Assembly: GCA_911728455.2 (NCBI GenBank)
Contig: OU452225.1
Span: 16,590,731 to 16,654,730 of the forward strand
From: Marthasterias glacialis
Lineage: Eukaryota; Echinodermata; Asteroidea; Forcipulatida; Asteriidae
DNA length: 64,000 nt
Direction of reading: 5' to 3'
The notes beneath the pieces were generated by a model. That model saw only the letters and a list, made by a program, of their open reading frames with translations. It did not search any database and had not been told where the DNA came from. This document shows, in pieces, positions 45,101 through 56,548 of the stretch (position 1 is its first letter; every line of letters starts with the position of its first letter). The position numbers were made by a program, and so were the translations under genes.

Positions 45101-46550
45101 TGGGGTGGGGGTTGGTGCTGATGGGTGCTGCTGATATTTACTTAGTGGAGGGACGGTGATGAAATGGGGTGGGGGTTAGTGCTGCTGGGTGCTGCCGATA
45201 TTTGCTGAGTGGAGGGACGGTGATGGAATGGGGTGGGGGTTGGTGCTGATGGGTGCTGCTGCTATTTACTTAGTGGAGGGATGGTGATGGATTGGGGTGG
45301 GGGTTGGTGGTGATGGGTGCTGCTGATATTTACTTAGTGGAGGGACGGTGATGGAATGGGGTGGGGGTTAGTGCTGCTGGGTGCTGCTGCTATTTGCTGA
45401 GTGGAGGGACGGTGATGAAATGGGGTGGGGGTTAGTGCTGCTGGGTGCTGCCGATATTTGCTGAGTGGAGGGACGGTGATGGAATGGGGTGGGGGTTGGT
45501 GCTGATGGGTGCTGCTGATATTTGCTGAGTGGAGGAATGGGGTGATGGAATGGGTTGGGGTATGGTGTTGATGGATGCTGCTGCTATTTGCCGAGTGGAG
45601 GGATGGTGATGGAATGGGTGGGTTTGGTGCTGATGAGTTCTGCTGATATTTACTGAGTGGAGGGATGGTGATTGAATTGAGTGGGGGTTGGTGCTGATGG
45701 ATGCTACTGAGTGCTGAGGGGGCAGGGTGCTGTTGATATGAAATTTGCTTGCCAACAATATCAGGTATTTTTAAGGACATTTTCTAAGTGGGCAGGTGCT
45801 GGGTGCTGTTGATATTTGTTGAGTGGAGGGATGGTGATGTAATTGGGTGGGGGTTAGTGCTGAAGGATGGTGCTGATGTTTACTGAGTGGAGGGATGGTG
45901 ATGTAATGGGGTGGGGGTTGGTGCTGATGGATGCTACTGGTATTTGTTGAGTGGAGGGATGGTGATGGAATGGGGTGGGGGTTAGTGCTGATGGATGCTA
46001 CTGGTATTTGTTGAGTGGAGGGACGGTGATGGAATGGGGTGGGGGTTGGTGCTGATGGATGCTACTGAGTGCTGAAGAGGCAGGGTGCTGTTGATATGAA
46101 ATTTGCTAGCCAACAATATCAGGTATTTTTAATGACATTTTCTAAGTGGGCAGTTGCTGGGTGCTGTTGATATTTGTTGAGTGGAGGGATGGTGATGTAA
46201 TTGGGTGGGGGTTAGTGCTGAAGGATGGTGCTGATGTTTACTGAGTGGAGGGATGGTGATGGAATGGGGTGGGGGTTGGTGTTGGATGCTGCTGCTATTT
46301 ACTTAGTGGAGGGCTGATGAGTTCTGCTGATATTTACTGAGTGGAGGGATGGTGATGGAATTGGGTGGGGGTTGGTGCTGTTGGTGCTGATGGATGCTGC
46401 TGATATTTACTGAGTGAAGGGGTTAGTGGTGGAATGGGGTGGGGGTTGGTGCTGATGGGTGCTACTGGGTGCTGAAGGGGCAGGGTGCTGTTGATATGAA
46501 ATTTGCTGGCCAACAATATCAGGTATTTTTAAGGACATTTTCTAAGTGGG
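39190..46550. repeat. 7.4-kb G-rich 64-bp minisatellite with higher-order duplications
   Basis: About 115 units of a 64-bp repeat: GATATTTACTTAGTGGAGGG, ACGGTGATGGAATGGGGTGG, GGGTTGGTGCTGATGGGTGC, TGCT. The plus strand is G/T-rich and almost C-free. Variant units with a CAACAATATCAGG insert (about 39,430, 40,180, 43,370, 43,730, 45,750, 46,110, 46,510) mark higher-order structure: a 752-bp tandem duplication at the left and a 2,380-bp tandem duplication (41,500-43,879 and 43,880-46,259). The identical 148-codon minus frames at 42,954 and 45,334 are products of this duplication, not genes. Confidence 0.95.
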
Positions 46551-46559
46551 CAGGTTGGC

Positions 46560-46980
46560 AAGTAATGAACATGTGATGTTACCAATGACTTGTTTACAAA
46601 AAATGACCCCCTCAATCACGGCATGTTGAATGCAGACGCCTCAACATTTTCAATCTTCAACAAGACTCACATTCTCTAAAGGTTGACTCAAAATTCATCA
46701 AGAATACACTACTGAAGAAGATCAACCTTAAACATGTTATACTGTCAACAAAAACATTCTTTTTATTACAATTACACAAAATCTTTTGTCATTTTCATTT
46801 GATTTGCATAAGGCCTCCACTTTCCTCAATCCAACAGTACTACAGAAAATCACAAAATAGTGTCACACATGTTGTTTTTAAAACAATATAATGATGGACG
46901 AAGTATAGCTGCCTTGTACAACTGAGGGCACAACTATTGAAGGATTGAGCCAAATTTTGGGGCACAGCTTATCGGCACGT
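46560..46980. other. No feature seen
   Basis: Unique-looking AT-rich sequence between the G-rich array and the SINE cluster. No exon or repeat I can support. Confidence 0.4.
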
Positions 46981-46984
46981 TGTG

Positions 46985-47245
46985 GCCGAGAAGTCTAGTG
47001 CATCAGATGGCCGAGTTCTGATGGCCGCGTCATCGGGGTGAGGGTTCGAATCCCGGTCATGACACCTGAATCTTTGAGCAAGGCACTCAACCATAGCCCT
47101 GGTGGAAACCTGAGAGGGCTGTGATAGTAGTGTATTGGATTAACCCCGCAGTGCTAATTTAAGCAGCTTGAAGTTGTATGATCCCCTGGGAGTTAGAAAA
47201 GTTTCAGGCATATGCCTGATGAACAGGGATAATAATAACAATACC
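46985..47245 (+). mobile_element. tRNA-derived SINE-like element
   Basis: B box GGGTTCGAATCCC (47,042-47,054) with an upstream TGGCCGAG-type A-box region, then a body containing TTTGAGCAAGGCACTCAACC and an (AATA)n-like tail near 47,230-47,245. The pol III boxes and tail are typical of SINEs. A duplicated head word (GGCCGAG at about 46,984 and 47,009) suggests two fused heads. Confidence 0.7.
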
Positions 47246-47319
47246 AGAGTCTTATACAGCCAACAATTAGACTTATTATTATAATTTTTTAAGACAGGTT
47301 TTGAAGTTTTTGAATTCGG

Positions 47320-47615
47320 AGACCCATTTATGTAGCACCTTATAAGGGTTTACAAGGTGCTGCGGTGCATTCAGCAGCCACTGCCGGAAACACCTGGGCA
47401 AACCCCTTCTCTTAGCGATAAGTGTCACTGTATTCTTTTACGTACGTTCTTTTATGCATTACACAATGCAGTGGATCTACGGCTTAACGTCCCATCTGAG
47501 GACGAAGCAATAATGGTTAAGTGTCTTACTTGAGGACACAAGTGTCAAGACCGGGGCTCGAACCCACAATCTGAAGAGTCCAGTGCGCTTGACTGCTCGG
47601 CCATGATACGCCCCA
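47320..47615 (-). mobile_element. tRNA-derived SINE-like element, reverse orientation
   Basis: On the minus strand the head reads TGGCCGAGCAGTCAAGCGCA (A-box region) and GTGGGTTCGAGCCCC (B box). The body shares ACACTT...TAAGACACTTAACCA words with the 46,985 element. The 3' part ends near 47,330 with AAGGTGCTACATAAATGGG. Confidence 0.7.
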
Positions 47616-48103
47616 ATGTACGCCAGTACACTAATAACGTTGTATAGCTCCTCTATCCAGCTACTAGGATATGTGCTCTACAAACCAAGTATTATTATTG
47701 TTATTACCAAAGTTTGTGATTCGATGGTCGGTAAGGAGTGCCATAAAATTCAGCACAGATTGCACAGGCAGAGAAAACAACAGTTTATTAGATCATTGAG
47801 TTCAAGTCTTTTGTTGCCTTTCCAAATTAATTCTGCAGAACAAAACACAGAAAGTAAATATTGGAGTCCATTATCAAATGCCAAGTACAGGAATACGAGA
47901 GGCGGATAATGTTAATGCAGAGTTTGATTTTACAAAGAGCTAGAATCGATCTTTGGATGTGTATCTTAAGTGCTAAGTGGCAATATTGACAACTCATCTT
48001 TATATGAATCTTTTAACAAAGCAGTTTAAGAAATGGAGCCCTCTATTGGCGAAGAGTTACCATCCACCCCTCGCCCCCCCCCCCCACCCCCCGCCACTGT
48101 ATC

Positions 48104-48226
48104 CTGTTGGTAAAGTGATGACGTTTTGAGTCGGAAGTGCAATGTAAACGAATGGTATACATCCATGTACATTAACATTCATTACACTGTACTTTCGGCT
48201 CCAAAACGACATCACTTAACCAACAG
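48104..48226. mobile_element. Short hairpin MITE (123 bp)
   Basis: CTGTTGGTAAAGTGATGACG at 48,104 and its near-complement ending CCAACAG at 48,226; arms pair over about 50 bp. Immediately left is a C-run (48,076-48,092). No ORF. Confidence 0.75.
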
Positions 48227-48234
48227 AATAATCA

Positions 48235-48425
48235 GTGCTTTCTCAAATCCCATGGAAAAAAGTCCACTCGGGTGGGATTCGAACCCGCAACCTTTGCCAT
48301 TCTAGAGCAGATGTCTTACCACTAGACCACCGAGCTTGCCCGGTAGCTAGAGGCCAGTTTGAATCCCACCCAAGTAATAAATGCCTGTGGATTTTTTCCA
48401 CAGGACTTCAAAATTAGTATACAGG
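48235..48425 (-). mobile_element. tRNA-like element, copy 1, with fold-back flank
   Basis: Minus strand: TGGTCTAGTGGTAAGACA (A box) and GGGTTCGAATCCCACC (B box) in a tRNA-like 70 nt. Right of it, the B-box region recurs in opposite orientation (TTTGAATCCCACCCAAGTAA), and the CCTGTGGA...TCCACAGG word forms a hairpin. Copies 2-4 at 50.9, 53.7 and 54.0 kb share this core. Confidence 0.65.
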
Positions 48426-49585
48426 GCATAAACACATCAGTGTTGGACAAAAACACAAATTATAGTCTTTAAAACAGTGCAAATTTAACCTCTGTTAAAG
48501 CAGTGCAGCATCTCCAATGTCTATTAAGCAGTTGAGCAAATTTACTTCCACTGTTGGGTTACTTTTCCGTAAAATGTTTTTCATGTGCAAAAGACTAAAT
48601 CAAATTCAAATTGTGGTAGTTTTAATAGCAAACAATATTAGAATTGCTATAGGTATGCATCTGATGAAGTAGTTGTTGCTACGAAAGCTCATGCAGTTTT
48701 TACTATCAGGCATGTTACTTTTCCTCGGATCAACTGATATTCTCGTTTTTCACCTCACACTCATGCCATTAAAAAGTGAAAACACTGTACAAAGTCTTGT
48801 AAAGATTGGAATTTCCTCGTTTTTTGTTAAGTCCCAGTTGCATGCTTGTACTATAAGTTAGTATTTAAGTGCTATCACTAAGTTTTTATATTGAAAAAGA
48901 TAAATACTAAGTGATAAACTCAGAAAAAAGTGAGATGAAAAAATGTTGGACGAGTAAGCTACACTGAGCAAAATATTATTGTTCCGTAACTCATAGAATG
49001 GGTTGCTTGTGCAAAAGACAAAATCAACTTCATATTGTGCTGTTTCAATAGCAAGAAGATTAGAAAATCTACCCCAAAAAAGAGAAATATTAATGTACAC
49101 ACTCAAAAGAGAAGTTTCCATGTGCAAATTAAAAAACGAATTCAAGTTAACTTTTTATACGATTTGAAAATTGACCCCTTACATTAATATGCATCTATCG
49201 TCAGCCCATGGTCTGCAATTTTTGGGTCACATGGTTGAATGTAAAGATATGGTGAGCATGTAAACGCACCCACAACGCCTGAAATGCGCACTTATACACA
49301 GTATTACACAAGGAAAATGACTCCCAGAAACGCACAACCAGGATTATTGTGGTGATGATGTTAGGTGAATTGGGTCAATATACAGTCGCATTAAAAAAAC
49401 ACTTCCAAAAGCTCAGGCAAAACTTGGAGATCTACATTGAACCCATCATACTATTTCTAAAGTCATAGAGAAACAGCCGACTCTGAAACCTATTAAATGA
49501 TGAGTGTCATGTTCAAACTATCTGCAGCTTCTTAATCTATTTCAAACACAAAACGGATTTAGTTTTATTTACACATGAAAAGGAA

Positions 49586-50035
49586 TTGCATCCTGTGAGC
49601 AAACTATCAGTTTGTTGAGATTTGGACAAATGTGAACATCACTACGCAAAGAATGGTTGGGAGGTCTGAATGCAAAGATTGGATGCTACCCAATCCCGAG
49701 AAGTTGTCTTGTCCAATATCATACACATCGGATGTTGTTTGATTTACACTTGAAACGGAGTTGCATCCTGTTTGTTGAGATTTAGATGAATGTGAACATC
49801 ACTACGCAAAGAATGGTTGGGAGGGCTGAATGCAAAGATTGGATGCTACCCAATCCCGAGAAGTTATCTTGTCCGACATCATACACATCAGATGTTGTTT
49901 TATTTACACCCGAATCGGAGTTGCATCCTGTTTGATGAGATTTAGATGAATGTTGTGAACATCGGTATGCAAAGAATGGTTGGAGGTCTGAATGCAAACA
50001 CTACCAAATCCCGGGGAAGTTTCTTGTCTGACTTT
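49586..50035. repeat. ~160-bp tandem repeat, three copies
   Basis: Copies beginning near 49,612, 49,770 and 49,931 share GTTGAGATTTAGATGAATGT and GAATGGTTGGGAGG...CTACCCAATCCC. The third copy is shortened. Confidence 0.85.
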
Positions 50036-50319
50036 GTTCACTAAACTTTTTCTTCGTCGTATTTCGGTGAAATGGATCGACGTTAAATTTCCACATGTTA
50101 TTGGGTAAAAATATGTCTAACATGCCCTGTCACTGGTTTAATCTGGATTGTGTTTATTGACTCGAATCAAAAGTGGTGGTGGTGTGTGTATATCTACATC
50201 AAAGTCAGTCCCACATTTTCTGATACAATTTTATAAACCAGTCACTTTTGAACAAACACGAACAAACGACCTGTGAAAGACTTTCTTTTGCTTAACGCAT
50301 TCTAAAAACATTTCCCCGC

Positions 50320-50475
50320 CATTCTAGAGTGGTGTTTTTAACCACTTGACCACCAGGCATGCCCGATTCAAATCCAGTTCAAGAGACCAGTTCAAATCCT
50401 GTATTATTAGCAGTGGGTACCGCAACGATTTAATAATGTAACATTTGCATCAGGGATACAGTCGGTTAGTAATTA
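50320..50475 (-). mobile_element. Degraded tRNA-like element
   Basis: Contains CCATTCTAGAGTGG and CCACTTGACCACCAGGCATG, followed by the body words GCAGTGGGTACCGCAACG and GCATCAGGGATA that flank the 53.7-kb copy. Boxes are decayed. Confidence 0.45.
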
Positions 50476-50664
50476 TCGGTGTAGGGTGAAACCAAAATAA
50501 TATTCGTTATCTCCAATGCAATTATTACATCTATTTTAAATTGTTTATGTAGTTGCGCTACTATCACCAATTTTGTGTGATACCACTTACACTATGCAAG
50601 CTTATTAAAACTTTGAAATGTTGTTGCTACAATGCTCGGCCACTTATGGAGCGGTGAGCCTTTT

Positions 50665-50700
50665 CTAACATTGCCACCCCCCCCCCCCCCCCCCCCGAAG
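50665..50700. repeat. Poly-C tract
   Basis: About 20 consecutive C after ATTGCCA. Exact length is likely unreliable. Confidence 0.9.
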
Positions 50701-50854
50701 TATTCAACTGAACATGTCCGAGACACACATGAAACCTCAGAACTCATGTCTTCTTTTTTAGCCTGTGAACACCTGCAAGAATTTTTTTCTTGATTTGTGA
50801 AATTTAATAGATGTTTAATTTGCATTTGTGGATAAAGAAAATCATCTGTATTTT

Positions 50855-51080
50855 TTACCCATACTCCGATGTGTGTTGTAAGTACTGCATACTCGGTACT
50901 TTCCCCCGAGTCCTGTGGAAAAAAAACACAGGCATATTACTCAGGTGGGATTTAAACCCACAATCTTTGCCATGCTAGAGCAGATGTCATACCACTAGGC
51001 CACCGAGATAGCCCCGTAGCTAAAGGCAAGAGGGTCTTTCTTTTCCCACAGAACTTGGAAAAGTACTGAGTATACAATGC
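50855..51080 (-). mobile_element. tRNA-like element, copy 2, with inverted flanks
   Basis: The tRNA-like core (about 50,943-51,015) is flanked by GCATACTCGGTACTTTCCCC on the left and its approximate complement (GAAAAGTACTGAGTATACAAT) on the right. The tRNA-like unit thus sits between inverted repeats. B box GGTTTAAATCCCACC is degraded. Confidence 0.6.
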
Positions 51081-51224
51081 TTAAAGGTGCACACTGGCTT
51101 CGTTGGGCTATTTGGGCTACAAAATTGGCTAACATATGACTTCAAAGGTCTTCCAGGAATGGAAAAGAACGATTCATAAAAGAAACCATCAAATTTTGCC
51201 GTTTTCGAGCATTTTTCAAAAAAC

Positions 51225-51260
51225 GATTTATCCGAACCAAAAAAGTGGTTCGGATAAATC
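51225..51260. repeat. Perfect 14-bp stem hairpin
   Basis: GATTTATCCGAACC (51,225-51,238) and GGTTCGGATAAATC (51,247-51,260) with an 8-nt loop, directly followed by ACGTGA. It lies inside a longer repeat beginning near 51,080. Confidence 0.7.
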
Positions 51261-51439
51261 ACGTGATCTTCGGAGTTAGTTTTACTTCCAGCCGTATAAA
51301 AGTAAATTACTGAACCAAATTTAAATCTTTTTTTTTTTACAATTATTCATGAGTATTTGACAAAAAAAGACTTACGTATTCAGATTATTGATAAAATTTG
51401 TAAACAATGATGAAAAATCGAACGTAATATTCGCATTCA

Positions 51440-51965
51440 GAGAGTCCGTGCAACCGAAGCGTGTCTTACGGCGCACCAGAGTGGGAGCTAGCGGAACGTA
51501 AACCTTGGGCATATCCCGTACAGCCGGTGCCGTGTATCGTGGGGCCAGAGAGACAAACTCCGGGGCATGAACTCCCCAGCTCGCCGGTCGGTCTAGCCGT
51601 AAGCGTGGGAGCTTGTCAGAAGGGTAGGGAGCCAGACCAACAATTACGTTTTTTTACGAGGGTTTTAGTCTGTACCCCTAGCTATTATCCCCTAACTATT
51701 GTAACGTGTTGCCTGCGCTACGCACACGAGCGACGACGACGACGGGGAATGTTTATTAAGCTGATCTATTTACTTCTATGATAACTGCATAATGTCCACT
51801 CCCCCCAATTGCCACAACATAAAACCGGTGGCGGTGGCCGCGGCCGGCCAGTGAAGTCATCTCCCGAAAAACGGGAGAATGCCTTTGCTAAAGCTGCCAG
51901 GATTGGCAATCCGTTTGCAGCGAAAGCGGGAGGCTCGCTTGGCACATGACTGTTATTGGCCAAGC
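51440..51965. other. GC-rich, CpG-rich island of unknown role
   Basis: GC and CpG rise sharply against AT-rich neighbours. Open frames exist on both strands (plus 51,461-51,781, 106 codons ending near RRRRRG; minus 51,766-51,963, 65 codons with PRPPPPVLCC). Neither has a recognised domain. It could be a promoter/CpG-type region or a GC-rich repeat. An inverted word CTCCCG...CGGGAG (51,862-51,883) is present. Confidence 0.35.
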
Positions 51966-53087
51966 CAATGTGAAAAGGTGGTGCAAGATTAGGGACACTA
52001 CCATTAGTTTTTAGACTGCAGCAAGCTCGTCACGATGAGAATATGAAGGATGTGGTCTTTACCAAAATTTTGATAGACAGGTTTGTGTCATAGAACTGTA
52101 TTGTGAGTATGCCTGCGTGTATTTTAATTCATGAAGACTCACATTTTGACAATTCATTATGGTCCATCATGTCTGCGATGTCCACATTATGCCAAGCTTA
52201 TTCTCTCCCTTTCTACATTTGAACACAACCTGACAACACAGATCAGTCCTGGACCCAACTGGCATTCGTCCAAGTAATTTTTTACAACATAGGGCCTACT
52301 TGCGATATAATGAAGAAACGTTCTCCATTGCAAGTAAGTTCGTCCAGTTCGTCGTACACAGAATACACTGTCCATTTATGTCTTTTTTTTTATTTACACG
52401 TGAATTTGTGCTGGATGGATATGAAGTCTGGATCCTCATGCCTCGTCATTGTAATAATTCAAACATAAACAGAGCACCAGTCTACTTACAACATTGCGCA
52501 ACATTGTCACGTAAACTTGACAGTTGCAACGGCTGGAAAAGCGTATAAGCTGACCTTTGACCGTGTTTTGTTTTTTCACATTTGTCGTTAATTACGTGAT
52601 ATTTTGATGATTTTTTTTTTTTAAGAACAACCATTTAAAAATTATCGTCTGTCATTCCACATCACTAAATTAGGTAAACAGTAAGCCGGTGTGTCCCTTT
52701 AACACACATCGGTGTATGAGTAAAACAGAAATAATATTGATTCTTGAAGGTTTTCTGACAAAGCGTGCTTCACATACAAGTGCTGTTTCATTATTATTAT
52801 TACTAATAAGTTGGCATCTTTCAAACAATAAATATGTACAGATATTTTACACAAGGTGTGTTCCTCTTTTATAGTTCTGCACAAGATATTGTTAGTATAA
52901 GCATCTTGCCAAACTTTCTTGTCTCATTCTCTCCTTCTGATCAAGAATTACATCCAGAACATTCAGGTAGAAGACAGAAAGCCAAAGGATGTACTCTGTT
53001 GTCTTGAGTTTCAGAACGAGTCATATCCAACTCAGCATGAAGGTCTAGGTGACCTCGATTTGACCCGCAAGGAGGCAGAGGTTCAAA

Positions 53088-53165
53088 ATGGCGGAAGATG
53101 AGTGGACTCGGGATCAGATATTGGGGACCTCCACATCTGGTTTCCTGTGTGTACAGCAGAGAAAA
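53088..53165 (+). CDS. Tentative first-exon start (MAEDEW)
   Basis: TTCAAAATGGCGGAAGATGA gives an excellent start context. The frame reads MAEDEWTRDQILGTSTSG, then FLCVQQ, before an A-run. No convincing donor follows, so it is only a candidate. Confidence 0.2.
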
Positions 53166-53599
53166 AAAAACTTAAATGTAATACAACCATAGAAATAGGA
53201 CATGCTGAGCTTAATTGTCGTCTGTGTCTGCTGTACAAGCCCTGCACAATTTGGCGATGAAATATATGAAAGTAAAATTAATTTAACAAAGAAAACAAAG
53301 AAAACCCGAGAATGAGACTTGACCTCAGTTTCCGGTTACTTGTGAACAATTAAGAATTTTGCCCAACTGACGTTCATGTTATCATTAAACCTATGTAATG
53401 GTTGCTCAAATTCGTGAGTGATTCACAATCGGTACTGCATGTAGTCTAGAATAATTGAGGTCAAATAAGCATCCTTGTCCCAAGTTTTTAATTTTGATAA
53501 TGTATCTCGCCAAGACAACTAGTTAAACCTAAAAAGTTGACTTGTCACCAAGATGACTTACTGAAGCTAAGAAAGTTGACATCTTAGTTTCAAGACAAC

Positions 53600-54045
53600 T
53601 TGGTGGTTTCATTTATCTTATATGTGTTTTCACCCATACACCAATGTGTTTTAAGCACTGTAAACCTAGTACTTTCCCGAGTACTGTGAAAAAAAAACAC
53701 AGGCTGGTTACTCAGGTGGGATTTGAACCCACGACATTTACCAGTATAGAGCAGATGTCTTACCAACTACACCACCGAGATAGCCTGGTGGCTAGAGGCC
53801 GCACCAATCATTTTCGCAGTGGGTACCACTGGTTTTGCAATGGTTTCTAATAGATGTTAAACTCGCATCGGGGATAAAGAATATTATTTATGTTTTAAGC
53901 ACCATATCCTCAGTACTTTTTTGAGTTCTGTGAAAACAATCCACATGCATGTTACTCGGGGTGGATTCGAACCCACGACCTTTGCCATTCTAGAGCAGAT
54001 GTCTTACCAACTAGACCACCGAGAATGACTGGAAGCTAATTTATC
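53600..54045 (-). mobile_element. Two tRNA-like elements in tandem (copies 3 and 4)
   Basis: Cores at about 53,715-53,785 and 53,960-54,028 both contain GATTTGAACCCACGAC or GATTCGAACCCACGAC and GAGCAGATGTCTTACCAACT. Each is followed leftward by the same ACTTT(C/T)...GAGT(A/T)CTGTG body. The head-to-tail arrangement suggests dimer formation or tandem duplication. Confidence 0.65.
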
Positions 54046-54049
54046 TTAT

Positions 54050-55060
54050 CATCTGGTAAGTAGAATGGCACTGCCAGGGCTCCTTACAATGACATTCATG
54101 AATATTTATATTTATTCACCCTCCCCCCAACCTCCTCAATTTGAAACCTCATAACTCTTACCCCCTAGGAACAAGAGCCTTATCTACAGCAGAAAAAACA
54201 ATTATAGAGAAAGCAATGAACCAAACTTCACAACATTTTTATGAAGTTGTCCTCTGGCTTTAAAAAGTCATTCCTTTATCTGAGAAAAAAGGAGAAGAAT
54301 CCTTTCACGAACCAGGTGTATACCTGGCTGGCAGCATTCACATAAAACTGCTCCGAGCAAGCATCCTCTCTAGATAAGATTAATTTAAGCTCCCCTTTTG
54401 TGTTTTAAATTGATATCCCTGTCAGGTATGTAGGCCAAATCGGATGCTTCAACTAAATCACGCTCATAGCAACCATGGATGAAGAAAAGGTAATCTTACT
54501 TCCTCTGAAAACAGGTCATCTATGAGTACATTTGCTCGATTTTTTTTTTCATTCTGCCCGGTGGGGAATTTTGTAGTGTGATAAATAGTTTGGGAGTGCT
54601 CCTGGGAGTTGCTACATCTTTGTGTGAGTACACAAGGACTTACAGTTGTGTGTTCGGTGTTATACAATATGTTGGGCTCACTCAAGAAGGTAAAGTTGAC
54701 AGTTGACAGGTACAATACAGGATTTGGTATTCAGCGATTATTTTCATTTATTAGTATCAGTCTGAAAGCTTACTGCTTATGAAATTCATACCAGTACCAA
54801 TCTCCCATAGAAATGTTTCCGTCTGCAATACTGTCAATGTCCTCCATTTTGATTTCGGTTGTAACAACTTAAATTAAGGACAATGTGTTTACATGCTGAA
54901 AAGTGTGCAAGGTTTTTCACTATTTTCCTTCTGACTCAGACAACGGGTTGAGCCCAAAGTTCCAAAGTTTTTTTTTTTTTTCATGTATATATTGAATCAC
55001 ACAAAGTAAGAACACTGCACTATCAGCTTTACCAATCCTATAGTTTACCTCTTACATGTC
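54050..55060. other. No gene seen
   Basis: Unique AT-rich sequence with C- and T-runs (54,120-54,135; 54,968-54,981). No exon I can defend. Confidence 0.4.
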
Positions 55061-55164
55061 TTATGAGCCAATGGTGTAACAAACTGACATTTTGGCTCTC
55101 TATGCATTCCGTTGAAGCAACAGTGTACCAAACCAAATGTTTTTCTATTATGCTTATTGACCCC

Positions 55165-55600
55165 TGTGCCAATCCTCTAGTTATCAAGAAACATATCATA
55201 AAAGGATGGTACATCATTGGTTATTGGACGAGTACATTCATTCCAATCCTCTAGTTATCAAGAAACATATCATAAAAGGATGGTACATCATTGGTTATTG
55301 GAAGAGTACATTCATTCCAATCCTCTAGTTATCAAGAAACATATCATAAAAGGATGGTACATCATTGGTTATTGGAAGAGTACATTCATTCCAATCCTCT
55401 AGTTATCAAGAAACATATCATAAAGGGGCAGTACATCATTAGTTTTTGGATAAGTACATTTGTTCCAATCCTCTTGTAGATTCATTTTAATCCTCTAGTT
55501 TAAGGGATGGTGAATCATTGGTTTTTGGAAGAGTACATTTATTCCAATCTTCTAGTTTTACAGAAACCTCTCTCATTGAGGGACAGTACAGCATTTGTTT
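55165..55600. repeat. 74-bp tandem repeat
   Basis: Copies starting near 55,170, 55,244, 55,318 and 55,392 share CCAATCCTCTAGTTATCAAG and GGATGGTACATCATTGGTTA. Later copies decay to about 55,590. Confidence 0.9.
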
Positions 55601-55961
55601 ATTGTATACCCCTTCCTATCTTCATATTTTTTTCAGACACTAAACCAGGATTGTTCTTATTTGGTTTGGGAGGAGTACATGAAACATTATGAAGATGGTG
55701 CCACATGTAAAACACCTCACAGAGCTTTGAAGCAGAAAGAACAACCATTTTGACAAGGAATAGAAAGGAGTATTCACTTCCGATAAACCAATGCTCAATC
55801 TTTCCCTTTCTTGTTTGTTTGTTTGTTTGTTGTTGGGCTTTTTTGCAGCTGAAATGTTCAGATGCTTCCCTAAACCAATGTACCTTTCCTTCAACCATGT
55901 GTATTGGGATTTTTCACAGTTGGAATGTCTGGATGAAGCAAAAACAAATGTATCTTTTTTT

Positions 55962-56507
55962 TTTAAGAGACACATTGCCTTCGGATCGGGCGTTTTTGAG
56001 CTATAAAAAGCGTTTGTCATGAAATGAATATGGTTGGAACGATACTTTAAAAGTTGAATATAATGATTCACCCCATGGAATTGTGTGGTTTTTATTTAAT
56101 TTAGTGACAGAACATGGTCTGCCATTTTGTAAAAATAAACCTTTGACTCCATGAATGGGAAACTTTTGAGGACACTTAGTGGCAGCAGACGTGTTCACAC
56201 TTATAAATCCATTGTTCTCCATTTGCGCATGCTCAGATCTATGCAATCAATGGAAATTTACCTGGTATGTCTGCTGCCACATATCATTCCAAAGTCTCCC
56301 ATTGGTGGACCGTATGTTCCTATAGGTAGAGTGTGGTTTTGCTGCTTGTATTTCCGAGAGGCAAATTTATTTGTTTTTTTAATCACTACACACTAACTAC
56401 AACACACTGTAGTTTTTTTTAATGCATGAGCAACTCTTAAAAACAAAAGGAGCAATTCCAAACAGCAGAAATTTTAAAAAGATTTGAAGGCAATGTGTCT
56501 CTTTAAG
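55962..56507. mobile_element. DNA-transposon-like element with TTAAGAGACACATTGCC ends
   Basis: Left TTAAGAGACACATTGCCTTC and right GAAGGCAATGTGTCTCTTTA are inverted termini of a 545-bp element without ORF. A related, 5'-truncated copy lies at 61,330-61,850. It abuts the 3' side of the TBC1D19 stop codon and carries an AATAAA on the minus strand (about 56,364), so it may supply 3'-UTR sequence. Confidence 0.7.
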
Positions 56508-56548
56508 ACCTTTGTTTCAGACTGAATTCTTACCGGAAGATGTTGAGG

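Noticed and set aside
42954..45780. Two identical 148-residue His/Pro/Ser-rich proteins
   Set aside because: They are the complement of a 64-bp satellite and are identical because of a 2,380-bp duplication. Composition follows the repeat.
48275..48345. Functional tRNA gene
   Set aside because: Only boxes A and B are tRNA-like. Acceptor-stem pairing is not seen, and the same core repeats in SINE-like elements nearby.
51461..51781. 106-residue plus-strand protein
   Set aside because: In a GC-rich island where frames stay open by composition; no domain, and the end is low-complexity Arg-rich.
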